Positions 1 through 5,648 of a DNA stretch of 5,830 nt are shown here, in pieces. Source of the stretch: Pseudomonadota bacterium (GTDB lineage Bacteria > Pseudomonadota > Alphaproteobacteria > Rhizobiales > Hyphomicrobiaceae); NCBI GenBank assembly GCA_023428365.1, contig JAEYYQ010000065.1:1-5830 (forward strand), written 5' to 3'. The position numbers were made by a program, and so were the translations under genes. The notes beneath the pieces were generated by a model, which was given only the letters and a program-made list of their open reading frames with translations, made no database searches and was not told where the DNA came from. How positions within the stretch are numbered: the first letter of the stretch is position 1; every line of letters starts with the position of its first letter.

Positions 1-698
1 GCGACTACGAGTTGGTCGTGACGACCGACTGGGCCGGTATCGCGGTCGCGCTCGCGAATGGACAGGCTGATATCGCGTGGATGGGGCCGTGGGGCTATGT
101 GCTCGCCAACAGCGAAGGCGGCGCGCAGGCCATTGCCACGGTGAAATACAACGGCAAGCCCAGCTATCACGCGATCATCGTTTCCCGGCCGGATACGAAG
201 ATCGAAAAGTGGCCGGACGACGCGAAAGGACTGCGGCTGTCGCTGGCGGATGTCGGCTCGACATCAGGCTGGCTGGTTCCGACCTACTACTTCAAGACCA
301 TCGGCATCGACCCCAAAACCTTCTTCCAGTATCGCGATGGCGCTTCACATGCGGCGCAGATCCTGTCCGTCATCAACGACCAGGTCGATCTGGCGTCGGA
401 CTTCGACCGCAACATGAACAGCTTCATCGATCGCGGCACATTCAAGCCCGAGCAGATCAAGGTCGTTTGGACCTCGGATTCCTTGCCGAACGATCCGCTC
501 GTTGTGCGCGCGGATCTCGATAAGGACCTGGTCAAGAAGGTGCAGGAGATCGTGCTCGCCATTTCGGATGAGCAGGCGCTGACGTTGATGCCGAAGAATT
601 ACACCGGCTGGGTCTCGGCGGATCATTCCAGCTACAAGATCATCGAAGATGCGGGTGTCTCCATCGGACGGCTGAAGCCTAAGACGACCGCGAAGTAA
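1..698 (+). CDS. phnD: Phosphonate-type ABC transporter periplasmic binding protein, 3' part (PhnD-like)
   Basis: This is the C-terminal part of a PhnD/SsuA/TauA-like periplasmic binding protein. The reading frame (codons starting at position 3) is already open at the window edge, so the start, signal peptide and first part of the N-terminal lobe are missing. About 231 residues are visible, ending at TAA 696-698. Family marks seen: a Trp/Tyr-rich stretch (WMGPWGY), then Ser-Thr-Ser-Gly-Trp (codons 258-272), which matches the phosphonate-gripping STS loop of E. coli PhnD. An Ala-Ser-His follows, in the position of the PhnD ligand histidine, then a 'VDLASD' segment matching its ligand aspartate. 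It would bind the substrate in the periplasm and deliver it to the permease and ATPase encoded directly downstream. Phosphonate, phosphite or a phosphate ester are all possible ligands, and the sequence does not decide between them. The family call is firm and the ligand is not. Confidence 0.9.
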   Translation, partial: DYELVVTTDWAGIAVALANGQADIAWMGPWGYVLANSEGGAQAIATVKYNGKPSYHAIIVSRPDTKIEKWPDDAKGLRLSLADVGSTSGWLVPTYYFKTIGIDPKTFFQYRDGASHAAQILSVINDQVDLASDFDRNMNSFIDRGTFKPEQIKVVWTSDSLPNDPLVVRADLDKDLVKKVQEIVLAISDEQALTLMPKNYTGWVSADHSSYKIIEDAGVSIGRLKPKTTAK

Positions 699-703
699 GC
701 GGC

Positions 704-1504
704 GTGAACAGTCGCGAACTTGAGATCGTCCGGCAGCGTCGCACGTTCGGCCAGCGTGTGCGATTTGCGCTGCTGCTGGGTGTCGGCGTTGCGTTCTACA
801 TCGTGTGCCTGCGGGTTGCGGACGTCAGCGTCACCAAACTCTGGCAAGGCTTGCCGCGGCTCGCAGGTTGGATCGCTCGGGCATGGCCGCCGGATCTGTC
901 CGAGGTCGGCATTCTTTCGTTTCGCGCCGCCGAGACCGTCGCCATGGGAACAGTCGGCACGTCGTTCGGCGCTCTGCTAGCCGTTCCGCTCTGCATTCTC
1001 GCCGCACGCAACATCACACCTTCAACGTGGCTCGCGGTTCCAGCGCGGGGACTATTGAATGCACTGCGCGGCATCGACAGCTTCGTATTTGCGTTGATTT
1101 TCGTGGCAGCTGTCGGACTTGGTCCGTTCGCGGGCGTGCTTGGTGTGGCGCTGCATTCAGCCGGTTCTATTGCCAAGCTCTGGTCGGAAAGCATCGAAAC
1201 GGCCGTGCCAGGGCCCATCGAAGCCGTCACCATGACGGGGGCTGGGCGGCTGAAAGTAATCCGCTATGCGCTCATTCCGGACGTGCTGCCGAGCCTGTCT
1301 TCCATCACGCTTTACATGTGGGAGTGGAGCGTGCGCGCCTCGACCGTTCTGGGCGTGGTGGGTGCGGGTGGCATCGGCCAGGAATTGAAGAACAGCGTCG
1401 ACCTCCTGCAGTTCGATCGCGTGTTCACGATCCTCGTGCTCATTCTTGCGATGGTAACAGCCATCGATGCGGTGAGCGCATGGTTGCGGCGGCGGCTCGT
1501 ATGA
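704..1504 (+). CDS. phnE: Phosphonate-type ABC transporter permease (PhnE-like)
   Basis: Inner-membrane permease of 266 residues, a normal length for PhnE. It starts at GTG 704, only 5 nt after the stop of the binding-protein gene. No strong Shine-Dalgarno is visible there, so translation probably depends on the upstream gene. Hydrophobic segments lie at about residues 21-39, 76-101, 124-151, 194-220 (weaker) and 240-260. The cytoplasmic EAA-type coupling loop that docks on the ATPase runs from about Glu173 to Asp193 (EAVTMTGAGRLKVIRYALIP), followed by the typical Gly-Ala-Gly-Gly-Ile-Gly at 220-225. The Arg-rich tail (RRRLV) suits a cytoplasmic C-terminus. It forms the translocation pore for the substrate delivered by the PhnD-like protein. 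The stop codon overlaps the ATPase start (ATGA). The gene order binding protein, permease, ATPase differs from the common phnC-phnD-phnE order. The family call is strong and the substrate open. Confidence 0.92.
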   Translation: MNSRELEIVRQRRTFGQRVRFALLLGVGVAFYIVCLRVADVSVTKLWQGLPRLAGWIARAWPPDLSEVGILSFRAAETVAMGTVGTSFGALLAVPLCILAARNITPSTWLAVPARGLLNALRGIDSFVFALIFVAAVGLGPFAGVLGVALHSAGSIAKLWSESIETAVPGPIEAVTMTGAGRLKVIRYALIPDVLPSLSSITLYMWEWSVRASTVLGVVGAGGIGQELKNSVDLLQFDRVFTILVLILAMVTAIDAVSAWLRRRLV

Positions 1505-2196
1505 CACCGATCCTCCGCGCGCAGGGTCTTTCGAAATCGTTCGGTGCGCGCAAGGCGCTCGATGATGTGTCGCTGGAAGTGAAGGCGGGAGAGTTCGTCG
1601 CCGTTCTGGGCGCCAGTGGTTCAGGGAAAACCACGCTGTTCCGCTGTCTCACACGATTGACTGAGGCAGATCGCGGGACGATTGAACTCGGAGGAAAGCC
1701 GTTTCATGCCCTGCGTGGCCGTCAGCTCGCTGCGGCCCGACGGCGGATCGGGGTAGTGTTTCAGCAGTTCAATCTCGTCCGCCGGCTGTCGGCCCTCGAC
1801 AATGTGCTCGCTGGGCGGCTGGCGGCAGCGCCGTTATGGCGCGTCATGCTGCGAACGTTCGATAGCAAGGACGAGAGCATCGCCATCAGGGCTTTGCTCG
1901 AAGTGGGGCTCGGCGAGCATCTCGACCAGAGGGCTGATACGCTGTCGGGCGGACAGCAACAGCGCGTCGCCATCGCGCGAGCCATTGCCCAGCACAGTCA
2001 TATCATTCTGGCGGACGAGCCGGTCGCTAGTCTCGATCCCGAGACCGCAGTTTCGATCCTTGAACTGCTGAGCAATCTCGCGCGGTCGAGCGGGATTGCG
2101 ATGATCTGCACGCTGCATCAGCCGCAACTGGCGGAGCGCTTTGCCGATCGCATTCTGACCATGGAGGCAGGAACGCTGACTGTGCAGCGTTCCTGA
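1501..2196 (+). CDS. phnC: Phosphonate-type ABC transporter ATP-binding protein (PhnC-like)
   Basis: Cytoplasmic ATPase of 231 residues that powers import through the neighbouring permease. Visible motifs in order: Walker A GASGSGKT (37-44), Q-loop FQQFNLV (Gln88/89), ABC signature LSGGQQQR (148-155), Walker B IILADEP (168-174) with catalytic Glu173, D-loop SLDP (177-180), and H-loop His206 in CTLHQP. The Gln-Gln-Phe-Asn-Leu stretch and the short length fit the PhnC branch of polar ABC ATPases. I chose ATG 1501, which overlaps the permease stop as ATGA. The frame stays open far upstream, but that part reads as a shadow of the permease gene, and the conserved N-terminus begins here. No good Shine-Dalgarno is present, so translational coupling is likely. 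The last codons and stop lie in a strong hairpin (2168-2195). Confidence 0.94.
   Translation: MTPILRAQGLSKSFGARKALDDVSLEVKAGEFVAVLGASGSGKTTLFRCLTRLTEADRGTIELGGKPFHALRGRQLAAARRRIGVVFQQFNLVRRLSALDNVLAGRLAAAPLWRVMLRTFDSKDESIAIRALLEVGLGEHLDQRADTLSGGQQQRVAIARAIAQHSHIILADEPVASLDPETAVSILELLSNLARSSGIAMICTLHQPQLAERFADRILTMEAGTLTVQRS
2168..2195 (+). terminator. Perfect 11-bp hairpin over the phnC stop, terminator-like without U-tract
   Basis: Bases 2168-2178 (CAGGAACGCTG) are perfectly complementary to 2185-2195, leaving a 6-nt loop at 2179-2184. The right arm contains the first two bases of the phnC stop codon. It sits just before the convergent end of the tautomerase gene (stop at 2213-2215), so it could end or protect transcripts from the left and possibly from the right. 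No T-run follows on either strand. It may therefore be a 3'-end stabilising structure or a Rho-assisted end rather than a classical intrinsic terminator. Confidence 0.45.
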
Positions 2197-2212
2197 TCGG
2201 GTTCCGTCCAGT

Positions 2213-2398
2213 CTACTTACGTGAATTCAGTTTTCCGGCGGTCGCCCAGTCACTCTTTTCGACGTCGTCAAACACGATCGAAACGTTCTGCGGCGTTGCA
2301 TTTCCGTGTTTCACCAGAGCCTCCGTGATTGCCTCGGCCATTGCGGCCTTCTGATCTTCGGTACGGCCTTTCAAGAGCTCGACTCTGACGTGTGGCAT
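2213..2398 (-). CDS. 4-oxalocrotonate tautomerase family protein
   Basis: A 61-residue protein matching the length and fold pattern of the 4-oxalocrotonate tautomerase (4-OT) family. These small beta-alpha-beta subunits assemble into hexamers and catalyse keto-enol tautomerisation with the N-terminal proline exposed after Met removal. Seen here: Met-Pro at the start, a first strand (HVRVELLKG), Arg at mature position 11 as in 4-OT, an amphipathic helix (about 12-30), and a second strand (VSIVFDDV). A Trp sits where 4-OT has the active-site Phe50. The second catalytic arginine of 4-OT (Arg39) is replaced by Ser, so the substrate probably differs from 4-oxalocrotonate. ATG is at 2398-2396, with an AAGGAA about 11 nt upstream. 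It converges on phnC with a 16-nt gap and is transcribed away from the gene-free region to its right. The true substrate cannot be read from the sequence. Confidence 0.88.
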   Translation of the reverse strand: MPHVRVELLKGRTEDQKAAMAEAITEALVKHGNATPQNVSIVFDDVEKSDWATAGKLNSRK

Positions 2399-2454
2399 CG
2401 CTTGGGACTTTCCTTAGCTAGGTGCTTGTATGTTCATTCAACGACAGCAGCAGG

Positions 2455-2478
2455 TGGCTTGCCGATGTTGGTAAGCCG
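2455..2478. repeat. Inverted repeat / possible stem-loop upstream of the tautomerase gene
   Basis: GGCTTGCC (2456-2463) can pair with GGTAAGCC (2470-2477) across a 6-nt loop, with one G-U pair at 2461/2472 and a further possible wobble at 2455/2478. It lies about 57 nt upstream of the tautomerase start. It could be an operator dyad or an RNA structure in the tautomerase leader. It may also be chance. Confidence 0.3.
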
Positions 2479-2560
2479 ATCCAGCCTGCGTGTTGATAGC
2501 CCGTCAGCAGCGCTGGTCCCACTCAAAAAGAGGTCTGCCGTATCGCTTCATTGGCGAACC

Positions 2561-2590
2561 TTGACTGCATAGACAAAGCGATATTAGGAT
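2561..2590 (+). promoter_or_regulatory. Candidate sigma70-type promoter for the solute-binding protein unit
   Basis: TTGACT at 2561-2566 matches five of six bases of the -35 consensus. TAGGAT at 2585-2590 is a four-of-six -10 box at 18-nt spacing; an alternative is TATTAG at 2582-2587 with 15-nt spacing. The surroundings are the most A/T-rich part of the gene-free region. Transcription would start near 2597, giving a leader of about 155 nt before ATG 2754. This is motif matching only. Confidence 0.4.
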
Positions 2591-2593
2591 TTA

Positions 2594-2607
2594 ACGTCGT
2601 GACGTCA
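2594..2607. promoter_or_regulatory. Overlapping palindromes at the predicted transcription start (candidate operator)
   Basis: Two nested symmetric elements overlap: ACGTC-GT-GACGT (2594-2605) and the perfect 8-bp palindrome TGACGTCA (2600-2607). They sit 3 to 17 nt after the candidate -10 box, where a repressor would block initiation. The IclR-family gene at the right end is a possible ligand-responsive partner, but no direct link can be shown from sequence. Confidence 0.3.
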
Positions 2608-2737
2608 GCCACAGAAGCAACGCGCGGCACTGTGAACTCGGTGCGGGCATCGACGCATCCGGTGCTATCGGATCCATTCGGCTCGAACCGCAACCAGGAA
2701 CGTCGGCGGGGGTGTCCAGCTCCAAAGCCGGAAAAGC

Positions 2738-2744
2738 GGAGGAG
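2738..2744 (+). promoter_or_regulatory. Strong Shine-Dalgarno that fixes the start of the solute-binding protein
   Basis: GGAGGAG lies 9 nt before ATG 2754. An upstream in-frame GTG at 2712 has no such site and would put 14 mainly polar and charged residues before the signal peptide. This supports ATG 2754 as the start. Confidence 0.8.
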
Positions 2745-2753
2745 ACCAAGGCT

Positions 2754-3548
2754 ATGCGATCGGGATTGAAATACGTCGTGGCGGCATTGACGCTTCTCGG
2801 GACGAGCGTCATGGCGCACACGAGCGCTCACGCGGATAAACTTGCCGATATCCTCGCCAAGGGAGTTGTACGCATTGGCGTGCCTCTCGATGCTCCCCCG
2901 TTTGGGTCGCAGGATGCCAATCGCAATCCGATCGGCTTCGACATTGAGATGGCCGAGATGGTGGCCAAGGGGCTGGGCGTCAAACTGGAAATGCAGCAGA
3001 TCACCGGCGCCAACCGCATTCCGTTTCTGCTGACGGACAAGGTCGATATCGTCATTTCCGTGATGGGCCTGACGCCGGAGCGCGCCAAGCAGATTACATT
3101 CACGGCGCCTTACGCGAATACATTTCTTGCGGTGTACGGCCCTAAGTCGTCGGCCGTGTCGTCAGCGGACAATATCGGATCAGCGCGGGTTGCCGCCGCC
3201 CGTGGCACGACTCAGGATCTGGCGTTGACTGAGATGAATCCGAAGGCTTCTCTCATGCGCACCGAAGACGATGCGACCGCGGCAGCTGCTTACATCTCAG
3301 GACAGGCGGAATTGTTTGCCACCAACAGCATCGTCGCCCAGGCGTTGGCCAAGCAGAACCCCAACAAGGAATTCGATCGCAAGTTTGTTATCCGCCGCAG
3401 CCCTGCGCATATGGGCGTGCGCATGGGTGAGACAAACCTCGCGCGCTGGCTGGACGGCTTCATTTTCTACAACACGATGAACATGGAGCTGGATCGTTTG
3501 CACCAAAAGTATCTCGGCATTCCGATGGATCCGTTGCCGACACTTTGA
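2754..3548 (+). CDS. Family-3 (amino-acid type) ABC transporter solute-binding protein
   Basis: A periplasmic binding protein of 264 residues, typical for bacterial extracellular solute-binding family 3. The signal peptide has Arg2 and Lys6, a hydrophobic core at about 7-21, and a cleavage site after Ala-His-Ala (25-27). Mature-domain marks: RIGVPLDAPPFG (40-51), GFDIEMAEMVA (61-71), and ISVMGLTPER (101-110), whose Arg110 matches the carboxylate-binding arginine of lysine/arginine/ornithine-binding proteins. The hinge-region ligand loop GTTQD is at 151-155. Where those proteins have the ammonium-binding aspartate, this one reads Asn191 (LFATNS). The ligand may therefore be an amino-acid-like compound without a free alpha-amino group. 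No family-3 permease or ATPase is visible beside it. A hairpin (3556-3590) follows the gene, and the two enzymes encoded downstream suggest the ligand is their substrate. EhuB-like ectoine binding is possible but not shown. Confidence 0.9.
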   Translation: MRSGLKYVVAALTLLGTSVMAHTSAHADKLADILAKGVVRIGVPLDAPPFGSQDANRNPIGFDIEMAEMVAKGLGVKLEMQQITGANRIPFLLTDKVDIVISVMGLTPERAKQITFTAPYANTFLAVYGPKSSAVSSADNIGSARVAAARGTTQDLALTEMNPKASLMRTEDDATAAAAYISGQAELFATNSIVAQALAKQNPNKEFDRKFVIRRSPAHMGVRMGETNLARWLDGFIFYNTMNMELDRLHQKYLGIPMDPLPTL

Positions 3549-3555
3549 AGCCGAT

Positions 3556-3590
3556 TGCCGGTCGGCGCTGAGACATGCTGCCGACCGGTA
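3556..3590 (+). terminator. Stem-loop between the binding-protein gene and the enzyme genes
   Basis: CCGGTCGGC (3558-3566) pairs perfectly with GCCGACCGG (3580-3588). A G-U and a U-A pair extend the stem to 11 bp (3556-3566 / 3580-3590), with a 13-nt loop. It begins 7 nt after the stop codon. No T-run follows; the downstream sequence is C-rich, with seven C at 3610-3616. It could be a partial terminator or an RNA-stabilising hairpin that allows much more binding protein than enzyme, as is common in importer operons. Confidence 0.45.
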
Positions 3591-3640
3591 CTCTCATCAA
3601 CATCCCGCGCCCCCCCGACTCAACACGACCGCGAATACGT

Positions 3641-3647
3641 AAAGAGG
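3641..3647 (+). promoter_or_regulatory. Shine-Dalgarno for the deacylase gene
   Basis: AAAGAGG ends 7 nt before ATG 3655 and supports that start. The protein family also begins around this methionine. Confidence 0.6.
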
Positions 3648-3654
3648 CAATACT

Positions 3655-4686
3655 ATGGGACGTCCGGCTGACATCCGCCCTTCCACCGCGTTCACCACTG
3701 TCGATCTCGATAAGCCGGGCAAACAGATCGGCTTCGTCATGATCCCGCATTCTCCCCATGCCGATGCGTGGGGCGCGACCCAGATTCCGTTGGCGGTGAT
3801 CGCGAATGGCAAAGGGCCGACCGTCATCATCGAAGGCGGCAACCATGGCGATGAACACGAGGGGCCGATCACAATTGGTGAGCTGATCCGTGAACTCGAT
3901 CCCGGTCAAGTGCAGGGGCGACTGATCCTCATGCCCGCGAACAACGCTCCGGCCGTACAGGCATCGCAGCGCGTGTCGCCGGTTGACGGATTGAATTTCA
4001 ATCGGACATTTCCGGGCGATCCGCGCGGAACGATCACGCAGCAGATTTCGGCGTACATGACCGACCATATTCTGCCGCGCGGCGATGCCTTCATGGATTT
4101 GCATTCCGGCGGCTCGTCGCTGGACATTCTGCCGAGCGCGATCATCGAGCCATCCGAGGATGCCGATCTCAGGCGCCGGAACGTGGCGGCCGTTCGCGCC
4201 TTTGATGCGCCGCTGACAGTTGTGATCTCCAATCTTGGCGAACCGCGAACTGCCACGGCCGCTGCGATCCGCGCCGGTCTCGTCACCGTCGGGACGGAAA
4301 TGGCGGGCGCGGGCCGCGTGTCGCTCGATGCACTCGGCATCTGTCGTCGCGGCGTGCGCAACGTTCTCGTACATCTGGGCGTGCTCGAGGCTAGCCATGG
4401 CGCACCGCGTCAGCACAACAGCATGATTTTGGAACTCGATGGCCCCAACGCGTATGTGTTCGCCACGGCGGATGGCGTGTTCGAGGCGTTCCATGAAAAC
4501 GGACACGAGGTGAGTGCCGGCCAGCCAGCAGGGCGCATTCATTTTCCGCTGGACCCAGGTCGTGAACCCGAGACACTGCACTACAGGGCAGATGGCATAC
4601 TCTATGGGCGTCGGCATCCGGGGCGCGTGAGGCCCGGCAACTGCTGCCTTGTCGTGGCATCCCGCTTTCGTGGCGACATCGCATGA
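3655..4686 (+). CDS. Succinylglutamate desuccinylase/aspartoacylase-family zinc deacylase (DoeB/EutE-like)
   Basis: A cytoplasmic zinc hydrolase of 343 residues from the AstE/AspA branch of the M14 peptidase fold, whose members cleave N-acyl groups from amino acids. Predicted zinc ligands are His64 and Glu67 in GGNHGDEHEG and His150 in MDLHSGG. LNFNRTFPG (113-121) carries the Asn-Arg substrate pair of the family. Glu215 in VGTEMAGAG is the likely catalytic glutamate. The region after about residue 270 looks like the small beta-rich C-terminal domain. The layout resembles DoeB/EutE, which removes acetate from N-alpha-acetyl-2,4-diaminobutyrate in ectoine breakdown, more than it resembles AstE. 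No signal peptide is seen. A Shine-Dalgarno at 3641-3647 supports the start. Its stop overlaps the start of the dehydratase gene (ATGA), so the two are probably made together. The deacylase class is firm. The exact substrate is an inference: N-acetyl-diaminobutyrate or another N-acyl amino acid. Confidence 0.88.
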   Translation: MGRPADIRPSTAFTTVDLDKPGKQIGFVMIPHSPHADAWGATQIPLAVIANGKGPTVIIEGGNHGDEHEGPITIGELIRELDPGQVQGRLILMPANNAPAVQASQRVSPVDGLNFNRTFPGDPRGTITQQISAYMTDHILPRGDAFMDLHSGGSSLDILPSAIIEPSEDADLRRRNVAAVRAFDAPLTVVISNLGEPRTATAAAIRAGLVTVGTEMAGAGRVSLDALGICRRGVRNVLVHLGVLEASHGAPRQHNSMILELDGPNAYVFATADGVFEAFHENGHEVSAGQPAGRIHFPLDPGREPETLHYRADGILYGRRHPGRVRPGNCCLVVASRFRGDIA

Positions 4687-5627
4687 TTTCGATCGCGGAT
4701 ATTGAGGCTGCTCGCACGCGCATCGCGCCGCATGTGCGCCATACGCCGACGCTTGCCGTGTCCGGCGTTAAAACGGAATTGCCGATGTCCGCGCGGGTAA
4801 CCCTTAAGCTGGAATGCCTGCAGGTGACTGGTTCATTCAAGGCTCGCGGTGCGATGAACCGGTTGCTTGGCGCGCCGGATCTCGATGTCAGCAAGGGCAT
4901 CGTTACCGCTTCCGGCGGCAATCACGGTCTAGCTGTCGCGCGCACGGCTTATGCGGCGCGAACGTCCGCAGCGATTTATCTGCCTTCCAATGTCTCGCCT
5001 GCGAAGCTCAGCAAGCTCAAAGCCTGGGGCGCGCGGACGGAGATCGTGGGCGATGTGTGGGATGACGCGAATGCGGCTGCGTTAAAGTACGCCAAGCAAA
5101 CCGGGGCTGCTTATTTCCACCCGTTTGCCGATCCGCTGGTTGTGGCCGGCCAGGGGACGCTCGGTTTGGAGATCGTCGATGATCTGCCGGATATCGATAC
5201 GATCCTTGTGGCGATCGGCGGCGGCGGACTGATTTCCGGACTGGCGACGGCCATGAAGGCGCGGCGGCCGGATATTCGCGTCATCGGCGTAGCTCCGACG
5301 GGATGTCCGACATTCAAGCTGAGTTTCGATGCCGGGCGGGCGATGGCCATCGACAAGGTCACGACCCGTGTGCCCACCATGGCGTGCCGGTCTGCCGATC
5401 CAAACATTTTCGAGATTGTTCGCAGCCACGTTTCCGATGTCATTTTGGTCAGCGACGACGAGATGCAGGCTGCAGCGGAGTGGTTGTGGTTTGAGATGGG
5501 TATCGCTGCCGATCTTTCTGGAGCCGCGTCCATTGCAGCGATACGCACCGGGAATTCAGTGCTATCCGGTTCCCGGAACATCTGCGCATTGATTTGCGGC
5601 GCCGGACCGGAGGGGACCGGGGCCTGA
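4683..5627 (+). CDS. PLP-dependent threonine/serine dehydratase-like enzyme (EutB-like)
   Basis: A fold-type II PLP enzyme of 314 residues, the usual length of catabolic threonine/serine dehydratases and of EutB of hydroxyectoine utilization. There is no C-terminal ACT regulatory domain. Seen motifs: the PLP-lysine site VTGSFKARGA with Lys53, the substrate loop SGGNHG (77-82), the Gly-rich phosphate-binding loop IGGGGLISG (178-186), and a C-terminal CGAG (305-308) in the cofactor-ring region. Enzymes of this class eliminate water from a beta-hydroxy amino acid and release ammonia and a 2-keto acid; some members are racemases. ATG 4683 overlaps the deacylase stop and has only a poor Shine-Dalgarno, which fits translational coupling. 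Pairing with a DoeB-like deacylase hints that its substrate is the amino acid freed by that enzyme, perhaps hydroxylated. Plain serine or threonine dehydratase activity remains possible. It converges on the IclR-family gene with a 7-nt gap. Confidence 0.88.
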   Translation: MISIADIEAARTRIAPHVRHTPTLAVSGVKTELPMSARVTLKLECLQVTGSFKARGAMNRLLGAPDLDVSKGIVTASGGNHGLAVARTAYAARTSAAIYLPSNVSPAKLSKLKAWGARTEIVGDVWDDANAAALKYAKQTGAAYFHPFADPLVVAGQGTLGLEIVDDLPDIDTILVAIGGGGLISGLATAMKARRPDIRVIGVAPTGCPTFKLSFDAGRAMAIDKVTTRVPTMACRSADPNIFEIVRSHVSDVILVSDDEMQAAAEWLWFEMGIAADLSGAASIAAIRTGNSVLSGSRNICALICGAGPEGTGA

Positions 5628-5648
5628 TCCAGTCTTAGTTCAGGCCCT
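5619..5648. terminator. Hairpin shared by the ends of two convergent genes
   Basis: GGGCCTGA (5620-5627) is complementary to TCAGGCCC (5640-5647), with one possible G-U pair outside and a 12-nt loop (5628-5639). The left arm contains the dehydratase stop TGA. The loop holds the IclR stop (5635-5637, minus strand), and the right arm encodes the last IclR residues. It could act in both directions. There is no clear T-run on either side, so intrinsic termination is uncertain. Confidence 0.4.

Larger units (their letters stand above)
2399..2753. other. Gene-free region between the tautomerase and solute-binding protein genes
   Basis: These 355 nt hold no reading frame that looks like a protein; the short open frames have no family resemblance. 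The region separates two divergently read genes and should contain both their promoters. It includes a possible stem-loop (2455-2478), a locally A/T-richer stretch with a promoter-like pair (2561-2590), overlapping palindromes (2594-2607) and a strong Shine-Dalgarno (2738-2744). I could not pick a convincing promoter for the minus-strand tautomerase gene. Confidence 0.6.

Noticed and set aside
805..1500. Long open frame continuing upstream of the phnC start
   Set aside because: It is an out-of-frame reading of the phnE gene. The ABC ATPase homology begins at ATG 1501.
2508..2515. Palindrome CAGCGCTG
   Set aside because: Short GC-rich palindromes of this size are expected by chance, and it has no clear position relative to a promoter.
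2677..2690. GGTTCGAGCC on the minus strand, resembling a tRNA T-arm
   Set aside because: The flanking bases do not make a 5-bp T-stem, and no acceptor, D or anticodon arms can be found around it.
2712..2753. Upstream GTG start adding 14 residues to the family-3 binding protein
   Set aside because: It has no ribosome-binding site and would bury the signal peptide behind a polar stretch. ATG 2754 has a strong GGAGGAG at 9 nt.
2523..2831. Minus-strand open frames across the gene-free region
   Set aside because: They have no family resemblance, composition unlike the real genes and no ribosome-binding site, and one overlaps the signal-peptide region of the binding protein.
3460..4617. Long minus-strand open frame opposite the deacylase gene
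   Set aside because: It encodes a low-complexity Arg/His-rich peptide with no recognisable motif. The + strand frame has clear catalytic motifs, so this is an antisense shadow of GC-rich DNA.
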